A stretch of DNA of 64,000 nucleotides, from NCBI RefSeq assembly GCF_000473895.1, contig NZ_ASSJ01000066.1, positions 1 to 64,000 of the forward strand, given 5' to 3'. This DNA comes from Rubidibacter lacunae KORDI 51-2. GTDB taxonomy: Bacteria; Cyanobacteriota; Cyanobacteriia; Cyanobacteriales; Rubidibacteraceae. The notes beneath the pieces were generated by a model. It was given only the letters and a program-made list of their open reading frames with translations. It was not told the DNA's origin and did not search any database. This document shows positions 19,420 through 27,856 of this stretch, one piece after another; the first letter of the stretch is position 1, and each line of letters begins with the position of its first letter. The position numbers were made by a program, and so were the translations under genes.

Positions 19420-19967
19420 CTAGTACACATCCACCCAAACCAGGCAAATCCGCCACACGCTCTCCCCGAGCCGCTGCAGCCGCTGCAGCACTTGCTTGCC
19501 GCCCTGGCGCTCCGGAACCCTCGCTGCTGTAACCGCCTCGTTCATCAACAATCTGAGGGTGTCCTCCACAGCATGACGCCTGCTCCCCTTCGTTTGCTTC
19601 GCTTTGACGTAGCCGACAGCGCACGCCACCATCGGCGTAGTGGCAGGCTCTGGTTGTCGAGCAACAACTCCGACGGGGTCGGGTCGCGACTGTCAGCAAC
19701 ACGGGTGCGGTCGCGCATCCAGTCGTGCAAGCACTGCCAAGTGCCATCGAGAGGTTTTGTTACGGACGTCGGTGTAAAGGGTTCCAGCAGGGGAAAATCG
19801 CTCGGGAGACTTTCCACTAGCAGCCTTGGACAACCAGGTAGAAGATGCGTTAAGGACGGCGTTAAGGCAGGTGCGGCGGGGGCGACCGCAGAATTTGGCA
19901 GCTGGGAGCAAAGGCGCGACGAGCGGGACTGGTCGGGAGAAAGATTGGTGCTGTCGTCTTTGGACAT
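19420..19967 (-). pseudogene. IS5-family transposase remnant, several frameshifts
   Basis: Pieces of one transposase can be read in more than one minus frame. From 19967 the product is MSKDDSTNLSPDQ, then a degraded middle, LPSDFPLLEPF, DGTWQCLHDWMRDRTRVAD and PTPSELLLDNQSL (the first DDE Asp region, D-N-Q-S in place of D-S-Q-S). The C-terminal half is in another frame: AVGYVKAKQTKGSRRHAVED, TLRLLMNEAVTAARVPERQG, GKQVLQRLQRLGESVWRICL and VWVDVY. These are standard IS5/IS1031-group blocks. At least two indels make it inactive, and the end after VWVD is lost. Confidence 0.82.
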
Positions 19968-20207
19968 GGCTCACACGGAGCTGTCGTTTCAGTGTCAACA
20001 ATGAAGACGGCGTGAGTTTTCTTACATGGGATGAGGACTTTTCAAATACCTCTTAATGCCAGGCGTATTCCGAGCGTACTACCTACCCAAAACACCGAAC
20101 TGACTCTTCGCTATATTTAAGACATATTTAGGAGTTGTGTGGCAGCGGGTTATTTAGCGATCGTTTTGCGGATTATTTAACGATCGATATGCGTCTCTGG
20201 TCAACTG

Positions 20208-20729
20208 ATGAAAACGATTTACTACGTTGCCATGAGCCTGGACGGATTCATCGCAGACGCTGATGAAAGTGTTGATTGGCTCGAACAGGTCAGTATTGAC
20301 CCTGAGGCATCGGATTATGACTCATTCTTTGCCGGCGTTGACGGACTCTTGATGGGACGTAAAACCTTCGACTTTGTCTACAACTATGGGCAATGGCCCT
20401 ATGGAGACAAGCCTACCTGGGTCTGCAGCAACCGGGAGGTGCCATCTATAAAAGGGTGCAACCTTCAAAGCCAGCATGGACCTCTGGCTGCTATGCAGCA
20501 AGCCAAACAGAAAGGCATCTCAACACTATGGGTTGTTGGCGGGGGGCAGTTGGCGAGCGTATTACTCGAAACCGGTCAACTTACCCATCTCAGTATCTCC
20601 GTAATGCCCATATTGCTGGGTGGTGGAACTCCGCTTGTGAAGTTCCTACCCAAGCACGTCTACCTAAGTCAAATGAAATCGACGCCGATGTCGGGGTTCA
20701 CGCAGATCGAATATCAAGTTTTCGCATAA
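20208..20729 (+). CDS. Dihydrofolate reductase-family protein (RibD C-terminal-like)
   Basis: A 173-residue NADPH-type reductase of the DHFR/RibD-C superfamily: YYVAMSLDGFIADADESVDW at the start, GLLMGRKTFDF in the middle, and LWVVGGGQLASVLLETGQL then SVMPILLGGGTPLV at the end. Such stand-alone members reduce pterin- or uracil-like compounds, but the substrate is not predictable here. Codon use is more A+T-rich than in the main genes of the window, and it sits between a dead IS5 and an eroded zone, which suggests acquisition by transfer. A small membrane-protein gene follows after 95 bp. Confidence 0.85.
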   Translation: MKTIYYVAMSLDGFIADADESVDWLEQVSIDPEASDYDSFFAGVDGLLMGRKTFDFVYNYGQWPYGDKPTWVCSNREVPSIKGCNLQSQHGPLAAMQQAKQKGISTLWVVGGGQLASVLLETGQLTHLSISVMPILLGGGTPLVKFLPKHVYLSQMKSTPMSGFTQIEYQVFA

Positions 20730-20824
20730 CATCTCGTTCCACCCGACCGCCAAATCACTTTGTCGAGTGGTACAATCAATGGGCGGCAGGAGAAATCAGT
20801 CGTTTTATCGAATAGGAATAACTC

Positions 20825-21112
20825 ATGAGTGCGAGTGCAATTATTGGCTGCATTTTAGGAATATTAGGAGGCATTATAGGAACCTATTTAAGCATCAAAA
20901 ATGCAATGAGTCCAACGGAAAGATCCTTTATAGTAAAAGCAACTATCGTGACATGGATTGCAGTCATATTTTTCACGATCTTGATGTTCTTGTTGCCAAA
21001 TCCATATAGATACATGTTGTGGATTCCCTACGGAATACTCCTACCTTGGGGGATCGTAAAAATGAATAAAACAATCGCAAGAATTCGCGAAGCAAATCGC
21101 AAGAATTTATGA
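20825..21112 (+). CDS. Small membrane protein, three hydrophobic segments
   Basis: A 95-residue protein. Hydrophobic stretches are at about 4-22 (AIIGCILGILGGIIGTYLS), 37-60 (ATIVTWIAVIFFTILMFLL) and 64-78 (MLWIPYGILLPWGIV), with a basic C-terminus (ARIREANRKN). No family is recognised with certainty. The A+T content is clearly higher than that of the neighbouring core genes. A weak GGAATAAC lies just upstream of the ATG. It lies in the same direction as the DHFR-like gene and may be carried with it. Confidence 0.6.
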   Translation: MSASAIIGCILGILGGIIGTYLSIKNAMSPTERSFIVKATIVTWIAVIFFTILMFLLPNPYRYMLWIPYGILLPWGIVKMNKTIARIREANRKNL

Positions 21113-21388
21113 AGCCGAACTTGTCACAGAAGGAGTGTATGTAGCCAGACGGACTCGCGGCTAGCCGCAGATGTTTAGCTTTTGCAGTCCAAGCTCGTTA
21201 GGCATGCCTTCATCAGGGAAGAGAGCGAATCCCATGCAGCTTAGACGCTGTTGAAGCCAGCTAGGACAGAACAATCAATTTTTGGGTCGATTTGCTCATG
21301 TTCCTTATGAGGGAATCTAGGAGGCGATCGCACCGAAACACAACTCGCGCAACCATCGGTTTTTTTGGGATTGGGAGGCGCGATCGCA
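21113..21388. other. Intergenic, no gene recognised
   Basis: About 280 bp with no readable coding sequence, between the membrane-protein gene and a broken nuclease gene. Confidence 0.3.
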
Positions 21389-21785
21389 CTACCGCCAACC
21401 CTCCCACTGTGGCACGTTCACACCTGCAAACACAACGAGTCCTTGCAATCGCGCATTTGTCTCTGCTTCAACAATCTCAGCTCGGCTGGGGCAGTTTCCC
21501 GAATAGCTCTTGATAATGCCACGCCATTCCGACGCGCACGATCTCATCATCGATCGATTCATTCCCCAAGAAAACCTCAGAGACAGTCCGCTCGTAGCGA
21601 GCTTGCTCGATCTGCGCCATCGCTGCCTCCGTTCCGTCCAGGAAAAGCGATCGCAGGTAAGTCCGCCACACACTTAAACGGTCTGGCCCTTATCGTGCGC
21701 GTCAATCCCACAGAAAAGGATCTTCTGCTCCTGCGCGATCCGTTCGCGACTAGTATCGTGTCGCCGTCATATAAAATGCCGGACT
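21389..21785 (-). pseudogene. Staphylococcal-nuclease-like (SNase) gene, broken by frameshifts
   Basis: Read on the minus strand, three frames in order give the parts of an SNase domain: GILYDGDTILVANG (the D-G-D-T signature), then QEQKILFCGIDAHDKGQTV (the usual RLCGIDAPE region), then YERTVSEVFLGNESIDDEIV followed by RVGMAWHYQELFG (normally AEVFxxxxSVNxxMVxxGxAWHY), then NCPSRAEIVEAETNARLQGL with VFAGVNVPQWEGW. At least two frameshifts and a stop separate the blocks, so no functional enzyme can be made. The N-terminal signal part is not found. A second broken homologue lies at the right edge of the window. Confidence 0.8.
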
Positions 21786-22142
21786 TGACCAGCCAAACCT
21801 ATCGCGATCGCACTGCCAGGAAAACGGCGATCGCATTCGGCTTGCGATCGGGTAGTCTCGTGCTCTATTGGCTCGCGATGGATAAAAGAGCAGCGGCGAT
21901 CGCTCCGGAACATAATCATGAGCACCCAATGTTTAACCCTCATCAGGTACCCCCCACTGTACGGGACAGTTAACCTCCGTTTGCCGACGAGACTCGTCTA
22001 GCGCGGCGATCGAAGTTGGGACTAGCCGATTAGCCCTTCACATTTCCCGAGATGCCAATGAAAAGCCACTTAATTCACGTAGCCGAAGGGGAAAGGGAAT
22101 AAAAAGTGGCGAAATCTTAATAAAAAGATGAGGTTCGAAATG

Positions 22143-22597
22143 ATTCTTAACTTGTTTCGATACAAAATCTGCTCTAAACTCCAGTTGAACTCAAGAAATT
22201 AAATCTTTCTAGAGTTTAACTGGAGGCACTTTTGCTTGCCGCGTACGTACCTGTTGGAATTAGGAAGCCAGATGAGTACGGGCGCGATTCAAGGGCATTT
22301 CATTGATTAAGCCGCCTTCAACCTTCGATTGCATAATCGCAGGTTATTAGTGACCTCTGTCACTATATCACGGCTTAGCTTTGATGTTGCTGCAAGCTGT
22401 TGTGATGTCAAGAACTGCATTTTTTTTGGTTCCCGATACACATTGCTTTGTCGGTCGATCGCCTGGCAAGAGTCCTCCGGTTGTTGCGACTGAGTCCGCA
22501 CGCGCTCGAGGTTCGCATTTCATCTGTGGTGAAGTGATGAGTTCACGTGCGCGCTCGAATGCTGACGCGTAATTCAATCAACGTAGGAGAGTTTGAC
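22143..22597 (+). promoter_or_regulatory. Long structured leader of RTX gene 1
   Basis: The 12-mer ATTCTTAACTTG at 22143-22154 is identical in all three units and may be part of the promoter. A strong hairpin follows: AACTCAAGAAA (22188-22198) pairs with TTTCTAGAGTT (22206-22216), and here the stem extends outward through CTCCAGTTG / TAACTGGAG. A second hairpin is closed by CGTAC (22246-22250) with GTACG (22276-22280) around an inner TTGG/CCAG. The Shine-Dalgarno AGGAG is at 22585-22589, eight bases before the GTG. I recognise no known riboswitch class. Confidence 0.6.
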
Positions 22598-23926
22598 GTG
22601 GCTACTATCTTTGGTACGGCAGGCAACGATTTGTTGTTCGACAATCTGTTTCAAGCTGACATTATCGTGGCTTTTGGGGGTAACGACACGATCTTTCTGA
22701 GCAATGATGGTTTGGGCGACACGGTATTCGCTGGAGCTGGCAGCGATACCATCTCAATTAGCGACCGTACCGGCAGCAATGCGATCGATGGCGGAGCCGG
22801 AATCGACACGGTTGATTATTCCACTCTCGGTGAATCCATCACGCTGCAGCCCTTAGGAACAATCGCCAAGGCAAGTGGCGGTTTCGACGTTATTCAGTCG
22901 GTAGAAGTCATAATTGGCGCGACTGGCGCCGGGATCGTTAACACCATCGATGGTTCCCCGATTCCAGGCTTCAACAATGGGGTCTCCTTTGACATCGATC
23001 TCGCCAGCGACTCCTTGATTCTCAATGGACTCCCCGGTGGTCCTATAGGCTTCACCGTCCAAAACTTCGCCAATGTCATTGGCACTCAAAATGACGATGT
23101 TATTAGGGGTGACAACGGTATAAACGTCTTCAATGGCGGCGAAGGGGATGACGTCCTCTTCGGGGGAGCAGGGAATGACGTCCTCTTTGGTGAGGGAGGG
23201 GATGACCTCCTCTTCGGTAATGCAGGGAATGACGTCCTCTTCGGTGGCGTAGGGAATGACGTCCTTTTCGGTAATGCAGGGAATGACGTCCTCTTTGGTG
23301 AGGGAGGGAATGACCTCCTCTTCGGTAATGCAGGGAATGACGTCCTCTTCGGTGGCGCAGGGAATGACTTCCTCTTCGGAGGGGCAGGGAATGACATCCT
23401 CAACGGTGGCAGCGGTTCAAACATCATCATTCAAGCAACGAGTAATTTAACCCTCGTCGCTGAAGTGCCTGCTGTGGACTTCCTCGCCGGTGTTGAGGGC
23501 AGAGTCAAGACCGATCCCCTGACAGGCGACTCTGTATTCGACTTTGGTTCCTCAGGCACAAACCCCGGCCGAGGTGAGATTGACGAGCTAAACGGTGATT
23601 CGGGTTCCGACGTGTTCATCCTTGGCGACGCCAATAGCGGTCCCTTCTACGTAGGTGGTGGCAATGCTGACTTTGCCTCAATCTCCGACTTCGATCCGGA
23701 CTTAGACAAGTTCATCCTCGACCCTTTCACACCTGTTATCTCAATTCCTGGGGCGTTGGGAGATGTTGAGGCCTTCTGGGATCTCAACTTTAACGGTATC
23801 CTCGATAAAGCTGACGATCTGTTTGCCGTGGTGAATTTCTCCGACACTTTGGAGGGCTCCATTCCGGATGTCACTGGCCTCTTCGCCAACGCTGAATTTG
23901 CAGGCAGCCTCCCTCCCATCGCCTAG
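22598..23926 (+). CDS. RTX-type calcium-binding protein 1, with extended nonapeptide array
   Basis: A 442-residue secreted-type protein. The N-terminal half carries spaced [41 protein letters not shown] and [19 protein letters not shown], the beta-roll pattern of RTX proteins. A run of about ten GGxGNDxLF nonapeptides follows (about 179-273), which should bind Ca2+. The C-terminal part contains [27 protein letters not shown] and an EF-hand-like loop [13 protein letters not shown], and ends with a tail found only in this copy. No N-terminal signal peptide is present, which fits type I secretion. The GTG start is set by AGGAG and by copy 3, where the upstream frame is closed just before the same GTG. 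Role unknown; adhesin or S-layer-like is possible. Confidence 0.85.
   Translation: MATIFGTAGNDLLFDNLFQADIIVAFGGNDTIFLSNDGLGDTVFAGAGSDTISISDRTGSNAIDGGAGIDTVDYSTLGESITLQPLGTIAKASGGFDVIQSVEVIIGATGAGIVNTIDGSPIPGFNNGVSFDIDLASDSLILNGLPGGPIGFTVQNFANVIGTQNDDVIRGDNGINVFNGGEGDDVLFGGAGNDVLFGEGGDDLLFGNAGNDVLFGGVGNDVLFGNAGNDVLFGEGGNDLLFGNAGNDVLFGGAGNDFLFGGAGNDILNGGSGSNIIIQATSNLTLVAEVPAVDFLAGVEGRVKTDPLTGDSVFDFGSSGTNPGRGEIDELNGDSGSDVFILGDANSGPFYVGGGNADFASISDFDPDLDKFILDPFTPVISIPGALGDVEAFWDLNFNGILDKADDLFAVVNFSDTLEGSIPDVTGLFANAEFAGSLPPIA
23125..23415 (+). repeat. 27-bp repeats coding RTX nonapeptides, with a 108-bp higher-order copy
   Basis: About ten direct repeats of 27 bp with the core GGGAATGACGTCCTCTTCGG. 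Four-repeat blocks beginning at 23174 and 23282 match each other almost exactly and are offset by 108 bp, so the array grew by duplication of four repeats at once. It is coding DNA and not a CRISPR array. Confidence 0.85.
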
Positions 23927-23974
23927 CATCTAGTTGCTCGAGGGGACGCTAATATTGCCGTCTCCCGATCGCAA

Positions 23975-24004
23975 GGGGTCTGAGGTCGCTCGACCGAAGG
24001 CCCC
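23975..24004 (+). terminator. 3' hairpin after RTX gene 1
   Basis: GGGGTCTGAGGTCG followed by CGACCGAAGGCCCC forms a long imperfect stem about 50 bp after the stop. It matches hairpins after genes 2 and 3. There is no clear T-run, so it may be a terminator or an mRNA-stabilising structure. Confidence 0.5.
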
Positions 24005-24322
24005 TGAACCGATTGGTGATTGCTTTTCGCTAGACAGCCGAGACTAGAAGAACTTTCCTCGCAAATTCAATGTTCGGTTACCCAAAGGAAAGATCAAAAC
24101 AATATCCAGGCAACCATCGCTAAATCTTCGGGCACTCCCACCAAACGCAACACGCTCACCATCGCTTCCCGCTGCTCCTTCTTTGCAAACCAAGTAGTGC
24201 TTAACCGAGCGATCGCCTACTAATGCCGAGGCGCTAATGTCACGCGGATTGGCATTTATCTTACCCGAGGCGTTCGGCACCAGAAACAGTGGGTTCTAAA
24301 CAAAAGGACAAACCTCGAAAAC

Positions 24323-24775
24323 ATTCTTAACTTGCCTTGGAATAAAAACTGCCATAGACTTCTACTGAGCTGCAGAAAGTAGAAGGTTTCTTCAGTTCTC
24401 GGAGGTATTTTTGCTGGTCGCGTACGTACCTTTTGGAATTAGGAAGCCAGATGAGTACGAGCGCGGCTGGAGGCGTGCAGCTAAGGAGATCGCCAGCCAC
24501 CTTCGATTGCATTATCGCAGGCTTTTTGGTGTCTTCCGTCACAATAGCATAGCTCGGACTTGATGTTGTGGCCGGCTGTTAAGATCGGGAACTGCAAACT
24601 CTTTTAGCTCCCGATACGGACTGCTTCGTCAGTCTATCGCCTAGGAAGAGTCCTCCACTGTTGAAACTGAATTCGCGCGTGATAATGGTTGGCATTTCAT
24701 TTGTGTGAAGTGTCGAGGCTTATTACGCGCGCACAGATGCTGACTCGTAACTCATTCAACATAGGAGAGTTTGAC
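24323..24775 (+). promoter_or_regulatory. Long structured leader of RTX gene 2
   Basis: It has the same order as in unit 1: ATTCTTAACTTG at 24323-24334; a hairpin of AGCTGCAGAAA (24368-24378) with TTTCTTCAGTT (24387-24397); a second hairpin of CGTAC (24425-24429) with GTACG (24455-24459); AGGAG eight bases before the GTG at 24776. Many bases differ from unit 1 but the pairing is kept. Confidence 0.6.
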
Positions 24776-25690
24776 GTGGCTATTATTCTTGACACGGTCG
24801 GCGGCAATATCTTGTTGGACAATGCGTTTGAAGATGACTTTATCTACGCTTTTGGAGGTGACGACACGATCGTTCTGAGCGATGATGGTTTGGGCGACAC
24901 GGTATTCGCTGGAACGGGTGATGACACCATCGAAATCAGCGACCGCACCGGCAGCAATACGATCGCTGGTGGAGAAGGTGTCGACACTGTTGATTATTCC
25001 AATCTCGGTGAATCCATCACTCTAAATTCCCTAGGAGTCGCCAAGGAAAGTGGCGGGTTCGACTTTATCGATTCGGTCGAAGTTTTTATTGGCGCGACTG
25101 GCGCTGGGATTGTCAACACCATCGATGGCTCTTCTATTGGAATTGTTGCCAACACAGCTTTCCTCAACGTCGATCTCGCCAGTGAATCCCTGATTCTCGA
25201 TGGACTCCCCGATGGTCCTCTGAGCGTCACAGTCCAGAACTTCGACAATGTCATTGGCACTCAAAACGACGACATAATTAGGGGTGACAGCGGCACAAAC
25301 GAATTCTCTGGTGACGAAGGGGATGATGCCCTCTTTGGTGACGGAGGTGATGACACCCTCGATGGTGGTGGCGGGAATGATACCCTCCGTGGTGCCGATA
25401 ATGGCCAAGGCGAGGTTGACGAGCTAACCGGAGGTTCAGGCTCAGACGAGTTCATCCTTGGCGATGCCATTAGCGGTCCCCTTTACGTTGGCGGTGGCGA
25501 TACTGACTTTGCCCGTATCACCGACTTCGAGTCTGTTGACACTTTAGCCTTCGACCCTAACACGCCTTTTATCGATATTCCTGGGACGTTGGGGTTGGGG
25601 CTGGGCGATCGTGAGTACTACTGGGATCTCAACGCCAACGGTATCCTCGATGGGGTCGACGATCTGTTTGCCGTTGTAGATTTCGCCTAA
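24776..25690 (+). CDS. RTX-type calcium-binding protein 2
   Basis: A 304-residue paralogue of the gene before it. It keeps the N-terminal beta-roll half ([60 protein letters not shown]) but has only about four nonapeptides (GDEGDDALF, GDGGDDTLD, GGGGNDTLR). It lacks the segment between the nonapeptides and the C-terminal domain that is present in copies 1 and 3. The C-terminal domain is complete: DEFILGD, LYVGGGDTDFARITDFESVD and the EF-hand-like DLNANGILDGVDD. The GTG start is chosen from AGGAG spacing and comparison with copies 1 and 3; the frame is open further upstream (24689) without coding resemblance. Likely exported by a type I system encoded elsewhere. Confidence 0.83.
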   Translation: MAIILDTVGGNILLDNAFEDDFIYAFGGDDTIVLSDDGLGDTVFAGTGDDTIEISDRTGSNTIAGGEGVDTVDYSNLGESITLNSLGVAKESGGFDFIDSVEVFIGATGAGIVNTIDGSSIGIVANTAFLNVDLASESLILDGLPDGPLSVTVQNFDNVIGTQNDDIIRGDSGTNEFSGDEGDDALFGDGGDDTLDGGGGNDTLRGADNGQGEVDELTGGSGSDEFILGDAISGPLYVGGGDTDFARITDFESVDTLAFDPNTPFIDIPGTLGLGLGDREYYWDLNANGILDGVDDLFAVVDFA

Positions 25691-25789
25691 CTGCCTGGCA
25701 CAAGTGCCTCAAACCAGGCAAGCTCGTGGTGAGATTGCAGGGGTTTCAGGAGATGTGGTTAATTAGCCAGGGATTTTGCTCCAATCCCA

Positions 25790-25819
25790 GGGGTCTTAGG
25801 TCGCTCGACCGAAGACCCC
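25790..25819 (+). terminator. 3' hairpin after RTX gene 2
   Basis: GGGGTCTTAGGTCG with CGACCGAAGACCCC, 13 of 14 positions able to pair, about 100 bp after the stop codon. It is the best formed of the three copies. The bases after it are GAATCGATTGG, without a T-run. Confidence 0.55.
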
Positions 25820-26121
25820 GAATCGATTGGTAATTGTGTTTCGCTAGATAGCTGAAACGAGAAAAGTTCACCCAGCAAATTCAATGTCCGGCTACCCAGA
25901 GGTGAAGACACCCCCAACCATCGCTTCTCACTAGCCACCCACTCAACAGTTCACAAACGTTTGCCGCTGTTCCTCCCCTAGCTCCGCGAAAGAAGTTGGA
26001 CTTAACCGAGCGATCGCTCACAATTGCTGAGCTGCCAAGGTCACGCGGCTTCGCAAACACTCCCTATGGCAATCGGGGACAGAAACAGCACGATCTAAAT
26101 AAAAAGACAAGACTCGAAGGA

Positions 26122-26574
26122 ATTCTTAACTTGTCTCAATATAAAAATGCTTTATACTTCAGTTCAACTGCTGAAAATTTCTTATTTCTGCAGTTCGATC
26201 GTAAGCACTTTTGCTTGCCGCCTACTTACCTATTGGTACTAGGCAGCCAGGTGAGTAAGGGGTCAGCATGGTGGCGTGCAGCTATGAATATCGCCAACTA
26301 CCTTTGATTGCCTTATCACAGGCTTTTGGTATCTTCAGTCACATTGGCATAGCTAGGACTTGATGTTTTAGCAAGCTATTGATGACAGAAACTGTAAACT
26401 CTTTGAGTTCTAGAAAGGACTATTTTGTCGGTCGATCGCCTAGCAAAAGTCCTTCGATTGTTGCAACCGAATCTGCAGGCGCTAAAGGTTGGCATTTCTT
26501 TTGTGTGAATTGTCTAAGACTTGCGCGCGATCGGATGCTGAGGCGTAATTCAATCAACATTAGGAGAGTATGAC
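26122..26574 (+). promoter_or_regulatory. Long structured leader of RTX gene 3
   Basis: ATTCTTAACTTG at 26122-26133; a hairpin of AACTGCTGAAA (26166-26176) with TTTCTGCAGTT (26185-26195); a second hairpin of CTTAC (26225-26229) with GTAAG (26255-26259). Compared with units 1 and 2, the second stem changes G-C to T-A on both strands at once. A short upstream frame ends with TGA inside AGTATGACGTG, directly before the RTX GTG start, which settles the start codon for all three genes. Confidence 0.6.
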
Positions 26575-27540
26575 GTGAGTGATAATTTGATTCTTGGTGG
26601 ACCAGGTGATGATGTCTTGCCCGACACTCTGCTCCACGTCGACGTTATAGTGGCTCTTGAAGGTAACGACACGATCTTTCTGGGCGATGATGGTTTGGAC
26701 GACCTGGTATTTGCTGGAGCTGGCGATGACACCATCGAAATCAGCGATCGCACCGGCAGCAATACGATCGTTGGTGGAACCGGTGTCGACACCACTGATT
26801 ATTCCACTCTCGGTGAATCCATCACGCTGAATCCCCTAGGAACAATCGCCAAAGCAAGTGGCGGTGTCGACCTTATCGAGTCGGTCGAAGTCATTATTGG
26901 TGCGACTGGTGCAGGGATTGTTAACATCATCGATGGCTCCCCTATTGGAGGCTCCACCAACGCGGTCTCCCTCGACGTTGACCTCTCTAGCGACTCCTTG
27001 ATTGTCAATAACATCCCAGGTGGTCCTCTTAGCTCCACCGTCCAAAACTTCTCCCATGTCATTGGCACTCAAAATAACGACGTTATAAGAGGCGACAATG
27101 GTACGAACGTCCTCATCGGTGGCGCCGGGGATGACATCATCTTCGGTGAAGGGTTTAGCTTTGCCGATATTGACACCCTCGCAGGGGTTGAGGGCACCTT
27201 CGAAGTCGATTCCCTGACAGGCAACTTTATATTCGACTTTGGTCCCTTTGGTAGTAACCCCGGCCAAGGCGAGCTTGACCAGCTAATCGGTGGTTCCAGC
27301 CCCGACGATTTCATTCTTGGCGACCCCAATAGCGGTCCTTTTTACGTGGGTGGTGGCAATACTGACTTTGCCTTTATCTCCGACTTCGATCCGACTCAAG
27401 ACTTGCTCATCTTCGACCCTCTCACACCTTTTATCGAAATTCCTGGGGCGTTTAGCGATCGCGAGCTTTACTGGGATCTCAACTTCAACGGCATCCTCGA
27501 TGCCGCGGACGATCTGTTTGCGGTTGTGGATTTCTTGTAA
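26575..27540 (+). CDS. RTX-type calcium-binding protein 3
   Basis: A 321-residue paralogue. The N-terminal half is clear ([61 protein letters not shown]), but only about two nonapeptides remain (IGGAGDDIIF). The middle segment LAGVEGTFEVDSLTGN is shared with copy 1. The C-terminal domain has FYVGGGNTDFAFISDFD and the EF-hand-like loop [13 protein letters not shown]. The protein stops at VVDFL; sequence matching the longer tail of copy 1 persists after the stop, so this copy has lost that tail. The upstream frame is closed just before the GTG, behind AGGAG. Confidence 0.84.
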   Translation: MSDNLILGGPGDDVLPDTLLHVDVIVALEGNDTIFLGDDGLDDLVFAGAGDDTIEISDRTGSNTIVGGTGVDTTDYSTLGESITLNPLGTIAKASGGVDLIESVEVIIGATGAGIVNIIDGSPIGGSTNAVSLDVDLSSDSLIVNNIPGGPLSSTVQNFSHVIGTQNNDVIRGDNGTNVLIGGAGDDIIFGEGFSFADIDTLAGVEGTFEVDSLTGNFIFDFGPFGSNPGQGELDQLIGGSSPDDFILGDPNSGPFYVGGGNTDFAFISDFDPTQDLLIFDPLTPFIEIPGAFSDRELYWDLNFNGILDAADDLFAVVDFL

Positions 27541-27712
27541 ATCTTTCTTTCCTACACAGTGGTGGAGTCCATTGCGGATGGCAGTGGACTCCGTTGCGGA
27601 TGGCAATAGTCTCTTCGCCACCGCAATAACACCGACATTTTCGGCAGCCGCCCTCCCACGCCTACCATCTAAGGGCACGAGGGGACGCCAATATTGCCGC
27701 TTTCTAATCAAC

Positions 27713-27744
27713 AGGTGTCTAAGGTCGAACAAACGTAGACCCCT
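27713..27744 (+). terminator. Decayed 3' hairpin after RTX gene 3
   Basis: AGGTGTCTAAGGTC and ACGTAGACCCCT form a shorter, partly mismatched version of the hairpin seen after genes 1 and 2. Confidence 0.4.
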
Positions 27745-27856
27745 AAATAGATTGGGGGCTTGCGTTTCACAATACAGCAGAGATGAGAAAAGCTCTCCCC
27801 GCAAATTCAGTATACGGATTACCAGAGGTAGGGACAAAACATAACTCCGCTAACCA

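Larger units (their letters stand above)
21990..27850 (+). repeat. Three tandem copies of a leader-RTX gene-hairpin unit (about 1.9 kb each)
   Basis: The units run about 21990-24190, 24190-26000 and 26000-27850. Matching blocks occur in the same order in each: a TCGAA/ATTCTTAACTTG box, a long hairpin, the sequence around GGAAGCCAGATGAGTA, a block around TCGGTCGATCGCCT, AGGAGAG before a GTG start, the RTX gene, a GGGGTCT...AGACCCC hairpin, and a CAAATTCAATG...GG-TACC block. The divergence between copies shows an old duplication rather than an assembly artefact. Confidence 0.85.

Noticed and set aside
22240-22290. Known riboswitch (cobalamin, c-di-GMP, c-di-AMP or glutamine) in the RTX leaders
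   Set aside because: None of the class-defining core sequences I know is present; kept as an unassigned structured leader instead.
23125-23415. CRISPR-like array of 27-bp direct repeats
   Set aside because: There are no spacers; the repeats are contiguous and code for RTX nonapeptides in frame.
23086-23430. Minus-strand Pro/Lys/Ser-rich repeat protein
   Set aside because: It is the antisense shadow of the RTX repeats, with the same period and no start signal.
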